Positions 24,382-33,256 of a stretch of DNA of 38,937 nt are shown in pieces. The notes below the pieces were generated by a model. That model saw nothing but the letters and a program-made list of their open reading frames with translations, searched no databases and was not told where the DNA came from. A program made the translations under genes and the position numbers. The first letter of the stretch is position 1; every line of letters starts with the position of its first letter. The DNA comes from Clostridiales bacterium (lineage in GTDB: Bacteria > Bacillota > Clostridia > Lachnospirales > Lachnospiraceae): positions 1-38,937 of the forward strand of contig JALEHN010000117.1 in the NCBI GenBank assembly GCA_022770525.1, read 5' to 3'.

Positions 24382-24974
24382 CATTATTGATTATCGGTGC
24401 TGTGATTGCCGGGATGGCAGCGGGACACTGGCTGTTTCCCGAATGGATAGCGATGTATTGTTCAGATTTTATTACGGTTGGCCTTTGTCTGATTTTGTTA
24501 TTAGTCGGTGTGGATATGGGGCGTCAGGGCAATGTATGGCGGGATATTAAAGCTGCGGGACTAAAAACTTTGATTTTTCCTGCGGCTGTTATGGCTGGAA
24601 CACTGGGAGCGGCAGCTGTGGCATCATTGTTTTTGCCGATGTCTGTGAAAGATACTGTGGCTGCCAGTGCGGGCTTTGGCTGGTATTCTCTGGCTCCGAT
24701 ACTTTTGGCTGACTATTCGGCTTCGGTATCTGCAGTGGCTTTTTTATCCAATGTGATGCGGGAGGTTTTGTCTATTATATTGATTCCAATCGTATCAGCA
24801 AAAATCGGGTACATCGAGTGTGTCTCTCTGCCGGGGGCGGCGGCTATGGATACGGTATTGCCGGTTGTGGTAAAGTCTACGGATGACCATATAGCGATAT
24901 ACTCATTTGTATCCGGCGTAATCTTATCATTTGCCGTTCCTGTCATTATTCCTGCAATTATCGGAATTGGATAG
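24378..24974 (+). CDS. LysO-family lysine exporter, C-terminal half
   Basis: A 198-residue membrane protein matching the C-terminal two thirds of LysO. Directly comparable segments are LILLLVGVDMGRQGN, ASAGFGWYSLAPILLADY, SNVMREVLSIILIPI and GAAAMDTVLPVVVKSTDD, all strongly conserved in E. coli YbjE. It exports lysine and toxic lysine analogues in the characterised family member. Several clostridial relatives also carry LysO as two genes, so the split is likely functional and not a frameshift: the four-base overlap gives normal coupling. No lysine riboswitch precedes the pair. No terminator was seen downstream. Confidence 0.85.
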   Translation: MTLLIIGAVIAGMAAGHWLFPEWIAMYCSDFITVGLCLILLLVGVDMGRQGNVWRDIKAAGLKTLIFPAAVMAGTLGAAAVASLFLPMSVKDTVAASAGFGWYSLAPILLADYSASVSAVAFLSNVMREVLSIILIPIVSAKIGYIECVSLPGAAAMDTVLPVVVKSTDDHIAIYSFVSGVILSFAVPVIIPAIIGIG

Positions 24975-25146
24975 GATTGTGTTATTTTTGTGTGTTATGA
25001 TGCAAGATTTAATCACAAAATGAATGATAAAATGATATCAGTATAAGTCGTATCGATTCACAGTAAAAAGGCTGTAGTATATGGCTTATTTGGAGGAACG
25101 AACAACCAGACGATGACATTAATGATTTTAAAGGGAGGAAGAGAAA

Positions 25147-27183
25147 ATGATTCGCAAGTATATTTTTGGCAGTCCGATTGAGACCGGAGCTGTTGTAGGG
25201 ACATCTGTGACAGATACATATGAGCATATGACACTGATGGATATGGTATATGACAGTACCAGTGTCGTATTATCGTATACAATGGAAGAGGATGATGTTA
25301 TTTACGGCCTCGGTCAGCAGGTTCGCGGTATAAATAAAAGAGGATACTTATATATCAGCAATGCAACAGATGATCCGAATCACATTGAAACGAAGCATTC
25401 CCTTTACGGTGCCCATAACTTTTTGATTGTGTGTGGTAAAAAGACATTCGGCATTTTTATTGACGATCCGGGTCAGGTTTCATTTGATGTAGGCTATACA
25501 GCGATTGACAGCCTGAAAGTGACAGCAGGCGGCGATTGTGTTATTTATACAATTGAAGGCAGCAGTCTTAAAGATATTGTAAAGCAGTTTAGAAAGCTGA
25601 TCGGACAAAGCTACGTGGCGCCGAAATGGGCTTTCGGCTATCAGCAGTCAAGATGGGGATATAAAGATATAAAAGATGTCCGCCGTGTGATTTCAGGTCA
25701 TCATGATCAGAATATCCCGCTTGAAGCCGTATGTCTTGATATTGATTACATGGAGCGGTATAAGGATTTTACGGTGGATCGTGAAGCATTCCCTGACTTT
25801 GAAGGCTTTGTGGAAGAAATAAAGCAGCAGAATGTTCATCTTGTACCGATTATTGATGCCGGTGTGAAAATTGAAGAAGGCTATGATGTTTATGAAGAGG
25901 GCGTCAAATACGGATATTTTTGTAAAGATGAAGACGGCAATGATTTTGTGGCAGCAGTATGGCCGGGAAAAGTGCATTTCCCTGATGTCTTAAACAGCGA
26001 TGCGAGAAAATGGTTCGGCGGCAAATACCGCTGGCTCATTGAACAGGGGATTGACGGCTTTTGGAATGATATGAATGAGCCGGCGATTTTTTATTCTCAA
26101 AAGCAGCTGGATCAGGTCTTTGATGAACTTGTGGCGATGAGAAATGAAAATCTTGACATTAATTCCTATTTCCATATGAAGGATATTGTCAGTGAACTGT
26201 CCAACAGTCCGAAGGATTACAGAAGTTTTTATCACAATATGGACGGCAGGGTCATATGTCATGATAAAGTCCACAATCTTTTCGGCTATAATATGACAAA
26301 GGCGGCTTCGGAAGCTTTTGATACAATTGCGCCGGATCGTAGAATTTTAATGTATTCCCGTTCATCATATATCGGTATGCACAGATATGGCGGCATATGG
26401 ACCGGTGATAATCAGGCATGGTGGCAGCAGCTGCTTTTAAGTATTCAGCAGATGCCGTCTCTGAATATGTGCGGTATTTTATATACAGGTTCGGATATCG
26501 GCGGTTTTGGCGGCGACACGACGCCGGATCTTTTGATGCGCTGGCTGGAGTTTGGTCTGTTTACGCCGTTGATGCGCAACCATGCCGCAGCGGGAACGAG
26601 AGAAAAAGAAGTGTATCAGTTTGACAGACTGGATGATTACAGAAACATTATAAGAATCCGTTACAGTCTTATGACATATATTTACAGCGAATTTATGAAG
26701 TCTGTTCTTGATGATGAAATGTATTTCAGACCGGTGGCATTTGACTATCCGGATGACCGTCAGGCATATGCTGTGGAAGATCAGCTGATGGTCGGGGAAA
26801 GTATCATGATCGCACCTGTTTACATACAAAATGCCAAAGGCCGTTATGTCTATCTGCCTGAAGAAATGATGATGGTACGGATGAAATCTCCTGAGGAGAA
26901 AACATGTGAAATGATTGCGGCAGGTCATCATTATATTCCGGTAGCGTTAAATGAAATTGTGATCTTTATTAAAAAAGGACACCTGCTGCCGATGATCATA
27001 CTTCCAAAACAGGTAAAAACGATGGCAGACGTTGACGAAACAAGACTTGAATGGCTTGGCGCAAAAGATGATGAGGCTTCCTACGTGCTTTATACCGACG
27101 ATGGTATCTCAAAGAAATATACGGAAAAATCTCAGTGGAAGATCATAAAGATGAGGAATGAAGACATTGGCTGTGGAAAGTAA
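25147..27183 (+). CDS. Alpha-glucosidase, glycoside hydrolase family 31
   Basis: A 678-residue retaining glycosidase that hydrolyses terminal alpha-glucosyl bonds of malto-oligosaccharides. The GH31 nucleophile Asp308 lies in FWNDMNEP and the acid/base Asp421 in WTGDNQAWW. Also clear are the N-terminal GH31 beta-domain (YGLGQQVRGINKRGYLY), AFGYQQSRWGY at the start of the barrel and FTPLMRNHAAAGTRE. No signal peptide is visible, so it is probably cytoplasmic, acting on imported sugars. GGGAGGAAG precedes the ATG. It overlaps the start of the HAD gene. Isomaltase or related activity is possible; family membership does not set linkage specificity. Confidence 0.93.
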   Translation: MIRKYIFGSPIETGAVVGTSVTDTYEHMTLMDMVYDSTSVVLSYTMEEDDVIYGLGQQVRGINKRGYLYISNATDDPNHIETKHSLYGAHNFLIVCGKKTFGIFIDDPGQVSFDVGYTAIDSLKVTAGGDCVIYTIEGSSLKDIVKQFRKLIGQSYVAPKWAFGYQQSRWGYKDIKDVRRVISGHHDQNIPLEAVCLDIDYMERYKDFTVDREAFPDFEGFVEEIKQQNVHLVPIIDAGVKIEEGYDVYEEGVKYGYFCKDEDGNDFVAAVWPGKVHFPDVLNSDARKWFGGKYRWLIEQGIDGFWNDMNEPAIFYSQKQLDQVFDELVAMRNENLDINSYFHMKDIVSELSNSPKDYRSFYHNMDGRVICHDKVHNLFGYNMTKAASEAFDTIAPDRRILMYSRSSYIGMHRYGGIWTGDNQAWWQQLLLSIQQMPSLNMCGILYTGSDIGGFGGDTTPDLLMRWLEFGLFTPLMRNHAAAGTREKEVYQFDRLDDYRNIIRIRYSLMTYIYSEFMKSVLDDEMYFRPVAFDYPDDRQAYAVEDQLMVGESIMIAPVYIQNAKGRYVYLPEEMMMVRMKSPEEKTCEMIAAGHHYIPVALNEIVIFIKKGHLLPMIILPKQVKTMADVDETRLEWLGAKDDEASYVLYTDDGISKKYTEKSQWKIIKMRNEDIGCGK

Positions 27184-27901
27184 ACAATATAAAAATTTTA
27201 TTTTCGACTTATACGGAACGCTTGCGGATATAAAAACGGATGAGTATTCAAACACATTCTGGGCAAAAATCGCAGAACTTCTTGTATGTTACGGCGCGGA
27301 TTACAAACCGCAGGAATTAAAAGTGGCTTATGAAAACATACTGCCTAAAACGGGACCGTCTTTTACGTGCACATATCCGGAATTTGATGTTGTTAAAGTT
27401 TTTCAGAAAATTGTCCGGTTAAAAAGCGGTTCATGCAGTCAGGAAAAAGCAAAAAGTATTGCGTTTGCTTTTCGAGTGATATCAAGAAAATATCTGAAAA
27501 CCTACAGCGGTGTATGCAAGTGTTTAAAAATGCTTAAGGAGAATCAGAAAAAAATTTATCTATTGTCAAATGCGCAAGCGGCATTTACTGAACCGGAGCT
27601 TAAAATTCTTGGTATCAGGGATTATTTTGATGATATCTTTCTTTCGTCGGATGCCGGAGTCAAGAAACCGGATTCGCTGTATTATCAAATGTTAATACAT
27701 AAGCATCAGCTGAAACCGGAAGAATGTCTGATGATCGGCAACGACCTTCATGCAGATATTGAGGGCGGAAAAAAAGCGGGGATGGATACACTGTATTTTC
27801 ACTCAAATCTGTCCGATGGCGTTAATACACCTGTCATGGCAAATTATTGTGTCATGGATGGCGATTTTAAAAAAGTAGCAAACCTTTTGTCACTTTTTTA
27901 A
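27167..27901 (+). CDS. HAD-superfamily hydrolase
   Basis: A hydrolase of about 244 residues with a haloacid-dehalogenase fold and helical cap. Motif I is DLYGTLADI, motif II LLSNAQ, motif III lysine in KKPDSLYY and motif IV IGNDLHADIEGGKKAG. In motif I the second aspartate of DxDGT, the usual acid/base in phosphatases, is tyrosine, as in dehalogenase-like members, so the activity is uncertain. Start choice is difficult: ATG 27158 almost touches GAGGA (27153-27157); TTG 27167 has nine bases of spacing and is used here; GTG 27173 is also possible. It overlaps the alpha-glucosidase and is cotranscribed with it. A sugar-phosphate phosphatase role is a guess from context. Confidence 0.82.
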   Translation: MAVESKQYKNFIFDLYGTLADIKTDEYSNTFWAKIAELLVCYGADYKPQELKVAYENILPKTGPSFTCTYPEFDVVKVFQKIVRLKSGSCSQEKAKSIAFAFRVISRKYLKTYSGVCKCLKMLKENQKKIYLLSNAQAAFTEPELKILGIRDYFDDIFLSSDAGVKKPDSLYYQMLIHKHQLKPEECLMIGNDLHADIEGGKKAGMDTLYFHSNLSDGVNTPVMANYCVMDGDFKKVANLLSLF

Positions 27902-27974
27902 AAATATATTCCCGGGATTAGAAATATTTGTATCCTGCGGTTTAAGAAATCTTTGATCTGGATGAAATAAAATC

Positions 27975-28071
27975 AGAGGCTGTTTTCTTACGGAATGTTT
28001 TTTCAAAACAGACAGACCATGCAAATGATCTGTCTGTCTAAAAATCATATTCCGTATGGAAAACAGCCTCT
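27975..28071. terminator. Large two-tier bidirectional terminator
   Basis: AGAGGCTGTTTTC (27975-27987) pairs with GAAAACAGCCTCT (28059-28071), then ACGGAAT with ATTCCGT (27990-27996, 28049-28055), and an inner ACAGACAGA with TCTGTCTGT (28008-28016, 28029-28037). T-rich sequence follows on both strands, between the convergent HAD and LacI genes. It is unusually long, about 97 bases. Confidence 0.8.
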
Positions 28072-29091
28072 TTATTTAGGCAGGGCCGCAGACTGACGCT
28101 CAATAAGCTGAACATCAATGATGACTTTATTCTGTTTTAATGTTTCGTTTTTCATTTTTTTGATGAGCATTGTTGTGGCCGCTGTGGCCTTGTCTTCGAT
28201 GTTCTGGCTGATCGTTGTTAACTTCGGCGCACAGTATCTGCAAAACGGAAGATCGTCAAAGCCTATGACGGAAAGCTGGTCGGGAAGCTTTAAGCCGCCG
28301 AGTCTTGCACCCTCAAGGATACCTACGGCACAGTAATCGGAAGTTGTGACGATGGCAGTGACAGGATTTTGTTCAGATGCCCTGGCAGCGATCGTCTGGC
28401 CTGTTGTAATGCCGTGTTCATAATCCGGCGGCAGTTCAAAAATCAGATCTTCATCAATTGGAAGACTGCTTTCGTCCATCGCTTTTTTATAGCCGTTAAA
28501 TCTGGCGGTCAATAAGTCACTGTTTCTATAGTCTGCCATAAATGCAATACGCTTATGTTCAAGACTTATAAGGTACCGTGTGGCCAGGTAAGTGCCTTTA
28601 CTGTCATCACAGGAAATATTTATAAAATCTTCGCGGGTATGGCAGCTGTCCAAAAAGACAAGCGGTATATGTATATTATCAAGAATTCTGTCAAGAAAGC
28701 AGTCAAAATCCGGGAGGAGGAAAATCGCGCCGTCGGCCGGCCAGTTTTTAAACAGGGCATCAAGCTCATCATAGCCGTAAACAGAACGGATCATTGCATA
28801 GTAACCGTTGATACGGAGCTGGTATTCCATAATGCCAAGCAGTGAACTGATATAAGGAGAGTAAAACATATTTGTCTCGTTGTGTGATAACGGGATTATT
28901 AGTAAAACAATTTTTGAATTTCTGGACACGAGACTGCGTGCGTTCATATTTGGCGTATAATGATACTTTTTAATAATTTCGTTCACGTGTTGGACTGTCT
29001 TTTCTGAAACTCTGTCAAAACGTCCGTTGATCACATTAGACACGGTCATCGTACTGACGCCTGCTTCTTTTGCTATATCTTTTAATGTCAT
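28072..29091 (-). CDS. LacI-family transcriptional regulator of maltodextrin genes
   Basis: A 339-residue repressor. The N-terminal helix-turn-helix (TLKDIAKEAGVSTMTVSNVING) and hinge (YTPNMNARSLVSR) are followed by a periplasmic-binding-protein-like sensor domain ending SVIGFDDLPFCRYCAPKLTTI. GAGGAGG precedes the ATG. It is divergent from the sugar ABC operon, and the shared region has two copies of a TTTAACGTTA palindrome, one over the operon start site, so it very likely represses the importer and is released by a maltodextrin-like sugar. The inducer is not known. It is probably also self-regulated through the upstream operator. Confidence 0.93.
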   Translation of the reverse strand: MTLKDIAKEAGVSTMTVSNVINGRFDRVSEKTVQHVNEIIKKYHYTPNMNARSLVSRNSKIVLLIIPLSHNETNMFYSPYISSLLGIMEYQLRINGYYAMIRSVYGYDELDALFKNWPADGAIFLLPDFDCFLDRILDNIHIPLVFLDSCHTREDFINISCDDSKGTYLATRYLISLEHKRIAFMADYRNSDLLTARFNGYKKAMDESSLPIDEDLIFELPPDYEHGITTGQTIAARASEQNPVTAIVTTSDYCAVGILEGARLGGLKLPDQLSVIGFDDLPFCRYCAPKLTTISQNIEDKATAATTMLIKKMKNETLKQNKVIIDVQLIERQSAALPK

Positions 29092-29151
29092 AAAAAACCT
29101 CCTCTTTAATGTACAGCATCATGCAGCATAAGTGCGTGACGTACCTTTAAT

Positions 29152-29180
29152 ATGATAAGTGATGAAAATAAATTAAGCAA
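29152..29180 (-). promoter_or_regulatory. Promoter of the LacI-type regulator
   Basis: On the minus strand TTGCTT (29180-29175) and TATCAT (29157-29152) are 17 bases apart. The left operator lies just upstream of its -35 box. Confidence 0.55.
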
Positions 29181-29195
29181 TAGTGATATTGGAGA

Positions 29196-29207
29196 TTTAA
29201 CGTTATA
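29196..29207. promoter_or_regulatory. LacI-type operator, distal
   Basis: TTTAACGTTATA shares the ten-base core TTTAACGTTA with the operator at the malE-type promoter. Such odd-centred or CG-centred palindromes are typical LacI-family sites. Confidence 0.65.
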
Positions 29208-29332
29208 TCTATAAGAGTACATTGAAAAAACAAAAAAATCAATATAAATATAAGTACATATACAATATTGTGAATTATACATAGATTTATAAGGTTAAAT
29301 ATGTACAAAATGGAGAACAAAAAATCCGAGGA

Positions 29333-29361
29333 TTGACAGAGCAGTGTGCAGATATTATAAT
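29333..29361 (+). promoter_or_regulatory. Consensus sigma-A promoter of the sugar ABC operon
   Basis: TTGACA (29333-29338) and TATAAT (29356-29361) are exactly 17 bases apart, a perfect match. Such a strong promoter needs tight repression, in line with the operator just downstream. Confidence 0.9.
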
Positions 29362-29371
29362 TAGACAAAGG

Positions 29372-29383
29372 TTTAACGTTAAA
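29372..29383. promoter_or_regulatory. LacI-type operator over the transcription start
   Basis: TTTAACGTTAAA is a perfect 12-base palindrome starting 10 bases after the -10 box, where bound repressor would block initiation. Confidence 0.75.
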
Positions 29384-29452
29384 GCGCAACAATAAACCTG
29401 AACAATTAATATCATTTTAAATCAGGGTGAAAAACCCAAAGGAGGAATTTTT

Positions 29453-30742
29453 ATGAAGAAATTACCAGCATTATTAATGGCCGGAATTCTGGCATTGTCC
29501 ATGACAGCATGCGGCGGCAGTCAGGCACCTGCAGACAATCAGGGATCTGCAGATACCAAAGGCGCGGAAGGAGAGACAACCGCAGCTGCTGAAGAAGAAG
29601 AAATTACATGCGATATGCTTGTATGGTCACCGGCAGAAGACCAGTCTGAAGAATTCGGAAACTGGCTTCAGACACAGTGTGAAGCATTTGCGGCAGAGCA
29701 TCCGAACTGGCACATTACATTCAGCTATGGTATCTGTCCTGAAGGTGAATCTGCAAAACTTGTTACACAGGATGTTGATGCAGCAGCTGATGTGTTTATG
29801 ATGACAAACGACCAGCTGACAGATCTTCTTCCTGCCAATGCAGTTGCAAGAATCGGCGGCGAAACAGAAAAATACGTTCAGGAAACAAACTCGCAGGCTA
29901 TGGTAGATTCACTGACAGTTGACGGCGCTCTTTACGGTGTTCCTTTCACATCAAATACATGGTTTATGTATTATGATAAGAGTGTCTTCACAGAAGAAGA
30001 TATTAAGAGTCTTGATAAAATGCTTGAAAAAGATGTTGTTTCTTTCCCGATCACAAACTCATGGTATCTTTCAAGCTTCTATGTAGGCAACGGCTGTACA
30101 TTCTTCGGTGACGGTACAGACAATGATGCAGGTATTGATTTCAGCGGTGAAAAAGCGACCGCAGTTACAGATTACCTTGTTGATCTTGTAGCAAATGAAA
30201 ACTTTAAAGTTGATGTTGATGGTTCAGGTATTGCCGGTATCCGTGACGGCTCTATTAAAGCAATGTTCTCAGGTTCATGGGATTATCAGGCAGTTAAAGA
30301 CGCACTTGGCGAAAACTTCGGTGCTGCACAGCTTCCATGCTATACATTAGACGGCAAAGAAGTTCAGATGTACTCATTTGCAGGTACAAAAGCTTTAGCC
30401 GTAAGCTCAAAAACAGAATATCCTCAGGTAGCAGTTGCTCTTGCAAAATACCTTGGCGGTGTTGAAGCTCAGAAATCTCATTACGAAACAAGAAATATTA
30501 TTCCATGTAACACAGAACTTCTGTCAGATCCTTCCATGGATTCAGATTTACTTGTAAAGGCACAGAACGACACAGTTGCAAATACATCCATCATTCAGCC
30601 GTTTGTTGCCGGCATGGCTAACTACTGGACACCGACAGATAATTTCGGTAAGTCTTTAAGAAACGGTGAAGTGACACATGATAATGCAGCTGATGCCACA
30701 GAGGCATGGAACAAAAATATGAATACTTCTGTAGTTGAATAA
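29453..30742 (+). CDS. Maltodextrin-type ABC transporter substrate-binding lipoprotein
   Basis: A 429-residue extracellular solute-binding protein (family 1, MalE-like). The signal peptide ends in the lipobox LSMTAC with Cys20 as lipidation site, followed by a low-complexity acidic linker (about 21-50). The mature part has typical features such as DGALYGVPFTSNTWFMYYDKSVF and FSGSWDYQAVKDALG. Two permease genes follow and starch enzymes surround it, so maltose or maltodextrin is the probable ligand; another glucan oligosaccharide cannot be excluded. It is controlled by the consensus promoter and LacI operator upstream. Strong palindromes downstream probably raise its expression over the permeases. 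Confidence 0.9.
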   Translation: MKKLPALLMAGILALSMTACGGSQAPADNQGSADTKGAEGETTAAAEEEEITCDMLVWSPAEDQSEEFGNWLQTQCEAFAAEHPNWHITFSYGICPEGESAKLVTQDVDAAADVFMMTNDQLTDLLPANAVARIGGETEKYVQETNSQAMVDSLTVDGALYGVPFTSNTWFMYYDKSVFTEEDIKSLDKMLEKDVVSFPITNSWYLSSFYVGNGCTFFGDGTDNDAGIDFSGEKATAVTDYLVDLVANENFKVDVDGSGIAGIRDGSIKAMFSGSWDYQAVKDALGENFGAAQLPCYTLDGKEVQMYSFAGTKALAVSSKTEYPQVAVALAKYLGGVEAQKSHYETRNIIPCNTELLSDPSMDSDLLVKAQNDTVANTSIIQPFVAGMANYWTPTDNFGKSLRNGEVTHDNAADATEAWNKNMNTSVVE

Positions 30743-30790
30743 TTAATAGCAGATGAAAATCGGACATGAAAAATTGAAAAAATCAGTTTG

Positions 30791-30860
30791 GACGAAGAAG
30801 GGCTGATATCAGCCCTTCTTCGTCATAAGGAAAGCAGTCTGCTTTCCTTATGATCATAAT
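30791..30860 (+). terminator. Three tandem palindromes between binding protein and permease genes
   Basis: A perfect 34-base self-complementary sequence (30791-30824), then 14-bp arms with a one-base centre (30824-30852), then TTATGATCATAA (30849-30860). There is no long T run. They could stabilise the upstream mRNA end or stop part of the transcripts, giving more binding protein than permease. Confidence 0.65.
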
Positions 30861-30948
30861 AAAGAAGTTGTCTGTTTGATTTTACTTTAGCAGACGTTAT
30901 GATATTTATGTATGAATAGTATTACATAAAATATGGGGAGGCACCAAC

Positions 30949-32325
30949 ATGTCTATAAAATTCAAAAAACGTGTCAACGAATTCCCTACACCATATACTG
31001 TAAGCAATGCCGTTAAAAAGGGCGGCCTGCTGACAAAGCTTTCGATGCTTATTATGGGCGCGGGGAATATTGCACATAAGCAGATTATTAAAGGTCTTAT
31101 TTTCCTTCTGATGGAAGTGGCTTTTGTATACTTTATGATTACTACGGGTGCACACTGTCTTGCAATGCTTCCGAGCCTTGGTGACAGAGCACAGGAGGAA
31201 GTATGGAATGAGGCCAAAGGTATTTACGAATATGTTGCAGGCGATAACTCACTGTTGATTCTGCTCTACGGTGTTGTAACAATATTTGTGATTATCTGGT
31301 TTATTTTTATGTGGCGCGCGGCTGTAAAAAGCGCATATAAAACAGAGTGTCTTGCTAAAGAAGGAAAACATATCAATTCGATCAAAGATGATATCAAAGA
31401 TATGTTCCATATGAACCTTCATAAAACGTTGCTGACACTGCCGCTTGCGGGTATTCTTGCATTTAACATTCTGCCGCTGGCATTTATGATTTGTATGGCG
31501 TTTACAAATTACAGCAAGCAGGGCGATCATCTGATGCTGTTTGACTGGGTCGGTCTTGATAACTTCGCAAAAGTATTAAGCTTTTCGGATTCCATCGGGC
31601 AGACATTCTGGCCGGTACTTGGCTGGACGCTTGTATGGGCGGTTTTTGCAACCGGTCTTAACTATATTTTCGGAATGATTCTTGCAATCCTTATTAACCG
31701 CAACGGTACAAGGTTTAAGAGCTTCTGGCGGTTCTGCTTTATTTTATCGATCGCGGTACCGCAGTTCGTATCACTTTTGATTATGCGTACAATGCTTCAG
31801 CCATCAGGCGCAGTCAATGTATTGCTTCAGAATCTCGGCCTGATCGACAGTCCTCTGCCTTTCTGGACCAATGCCACATGGGCGAGAGTCACTGTTATCA
31901 TTATCAACCTGTGGGTAGGTATTCCTTATACAATGATGCAGGTTACAGGTATTTTGCAGAATATTCCTGCAGAACTTTATGAAGCTGCAAAGGTTGACGG
32001 GGCCAATGCTGTCGTTACATTCTTTAAAATTACTTTACCGTATATGCTGTTTGTAACAATGCCTTATCTCATTACAACCTTTACGGGCAATGTCAATAAC
32101 TTTAACGTTATTTATCTTCTTTCCGGCGGCGATCCGACACCGGTCGGCTCCACAGCAGGTAAGACAGATTTGCTTGTTACATGGCTGTATAAACTGACCA
32201 TTGATCAGCAGTACTATAACATCGGTGCGGTTATCGGTATCTTCACATTCGTTGTATTGGCTATTGTATCGCTGATTACCTATAGAAATACCGGATCATA
32301 TAAGAATGAGGAGGGATTCCAATAA
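30949..32325 (+). CDS. Maltodextrin-type ABC transporter permease, MalF-like
   Basis: A 458-residue permease with an extended N-terminal part: two membrane segments (about 45-65 and 105-125) precede the core transport domain, as in clostridial MalF proteins. The ATPase-docking EAA loop is IPAELYEAAKVDGANAVVTFFKITLP (read in two parts: residues near 345-370). Upstream GGGGAGG gives the ribosome site. It overlaps the MalG-type gene by one base. Its coding sequence contains an intragenic copy of the operator core at 32101-32110. Confidence 0.92.
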   Translation: MSIKFKKRVNEFPTPYTVSNAVKKGGLLTKLSMLIMGAGNIAHKQIIKGLIFLLMEVAFVYFMITTGAHCLAMLPSLGDRAQEEVWNEAKGIYEYVAGDNSLLILLYGVVTIFVIIWFIFMWRAAVKSAYKTECLAKEGKHINSIKDDIKDMFHMNLHKTLLTLPLAGILAFNILPLAFMICMAFTNYSKQGDHLMLFDWVGLDNFAKVLSFSDSIGQTFWPVLGWTLVWAVFATGLNYIFGMILAILINRNGTRFKSFWRFCFILSIAVPQFVSLLIMRTMLQPSGAVNVLLQNLGLIDSPLPFWTNATWARVTVIIINLWVGIPYTMMQVTGILQNIPAELYEAAKVDGANAVVTFFKITLPYMLFVTMPYLITTFTGNVNNFNVIYLLSGGDPTPVGSTAGKTDLLVTWLYKLTIDQQYYNIGAVIGIFTFVVLAIVSLITYRNTGSYKNEEGFQ

Positions 32326-33200
32326 TGGGCAAAAAAGAAGTTACATCCTCAATGAAAGCAAGAAAATTTGCTGCCAATACAGCCGTTCATGTGATTCTTG
32401 CGGTGATGGCAGTCATCTGGATATTCCCTATTTTCTGGGTGATCCTGACAAGTTTCCGTGCTGAAAAAGGTTCCTATGTTTCCAGCTTTTTCCCGAAAGG
32501 GTATACAGTCGGCAACTACGTAAAACTGTTTACGGATACGACAATTTTAAATTTTCCGAAGATGTTTATGAATACCCTTGTGATTGCCATAATCACATGT
32601 GTTGTATCAACATTTTTTGTATTGTCAGTGGCTTATGTTATGTCCAGACTTCGCTTTAAAATGAGAAAACCTTATTTGAATATTGCGATGATTCTTGGTC
32701 TGTTCCCTGCATTTATGTCCATGGTTGCTGTATATTACATATTGAAATCACTGGGCTTATCCGAAGGAGCGATGATCCGTGTGGCGCTTGTGCTTGTTTA
32801 CTCAGGCGGTGCCGGTCTTGGATTTACCATTGCAAAGGGCTTTTTTGATACGATTCCTAAAGCTCTTGACGAAGCGGCATACATTGACGGCTGTACAAGA
32901 TTTCAGGTATTTTATAAAATTACAATACCACTCAGTAAACCGATTATTGTTTACACTGTTTTAACTTCCTTCATGGGACCGTGGGTAGATTTCATCTTTG
33001 CAAAGGTTATCTGCCGTGCCAATGCGGATTACTATACTGTAGCCATCGGTCTGTGGCGTATGCTTGAAAAAGAATATATTGACAACTGGTATACATGCTT
33101 TGCCGCAGGTGCAGTTGTTGTTTCTATTCCGATTGCAATTTTGTTTATTTTCATGCAGAGATACTATACAGAAGGTTTGTCAGGTGCAGTCAAAGGCTGA
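32325..33200 (+). CDS. Maltodextrin-type ABC transporter permease, MalG-like
   Basis: A 291-residue second permease with six predicted membrane segments and an EAA loop (IPKALDEAAYIDGCTRFQVF). The start codon overlaps the stop of the MalF-type gene (TAATG), with GGAGGGA upstream, so the two are coupled. No ATP-binding subunit is encoded anywhere in the window; as in B. subtilis and other Firmicutes, a shared MsmX-type ATPase from elsewhere on the chromosome probably energises the importer. Confidence 0.93.
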   Translation: MGKKEVTSSMKARKFAANTAVHVILAVMAVIWIFPIFWVILTSFRAEKGSYVSSFFPKGYTVGNYVKLFTDTTILNFPKMFMNTLVIAIITCVVSTFFVLSVAYVMSRLRFKMRKPYLNIAMILGLFPAFMSMVAVYYILKSLGLSEGAMIRVALVLVYSGGAGLGFTIAKGFFDTIPKALDEAAYIDGCTRFQVFYKITIPLSKPIIVYTVLTSFMGPWVDFIFAKVICRANADYYTVAIGLWRMLEKEYIDNWYTCFAAGAVVVSIPIAILFIFMQRYYTEGLSGAVKG

Positions 33201-33213
33201 TATTTTATGACAT

Positions 33214-33251
33214 TTCCCATACAAGTTGTTTTGTCATTTCGGGTATGGGAA
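33214..33251. other. Hairpin after the MalG-type gene
   Basis: TTCCCATAC (33214-33222) pairs perfectly with GTATGGGAA (33243-33251) around a 20-base loop. The next bases are ATCAAAAAAG, with no T run, so it is probably an mRNA-end or stability structure. Confidence 0.5.
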
Positions 33252-33256
33252 TCAAA

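Larger units (their letters stand above)
29092..29452. other. 361-base divergent regulatory region, lacI-type gene/malE-type gene
   Basis: Very AT-rich, with no gene. It contains the promoter of the regulator, the promoter of the binding-protein gene and two operator palindromes about 176 bases apart. I saw no good catabolite-responsive element. Confidence 0.8.
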
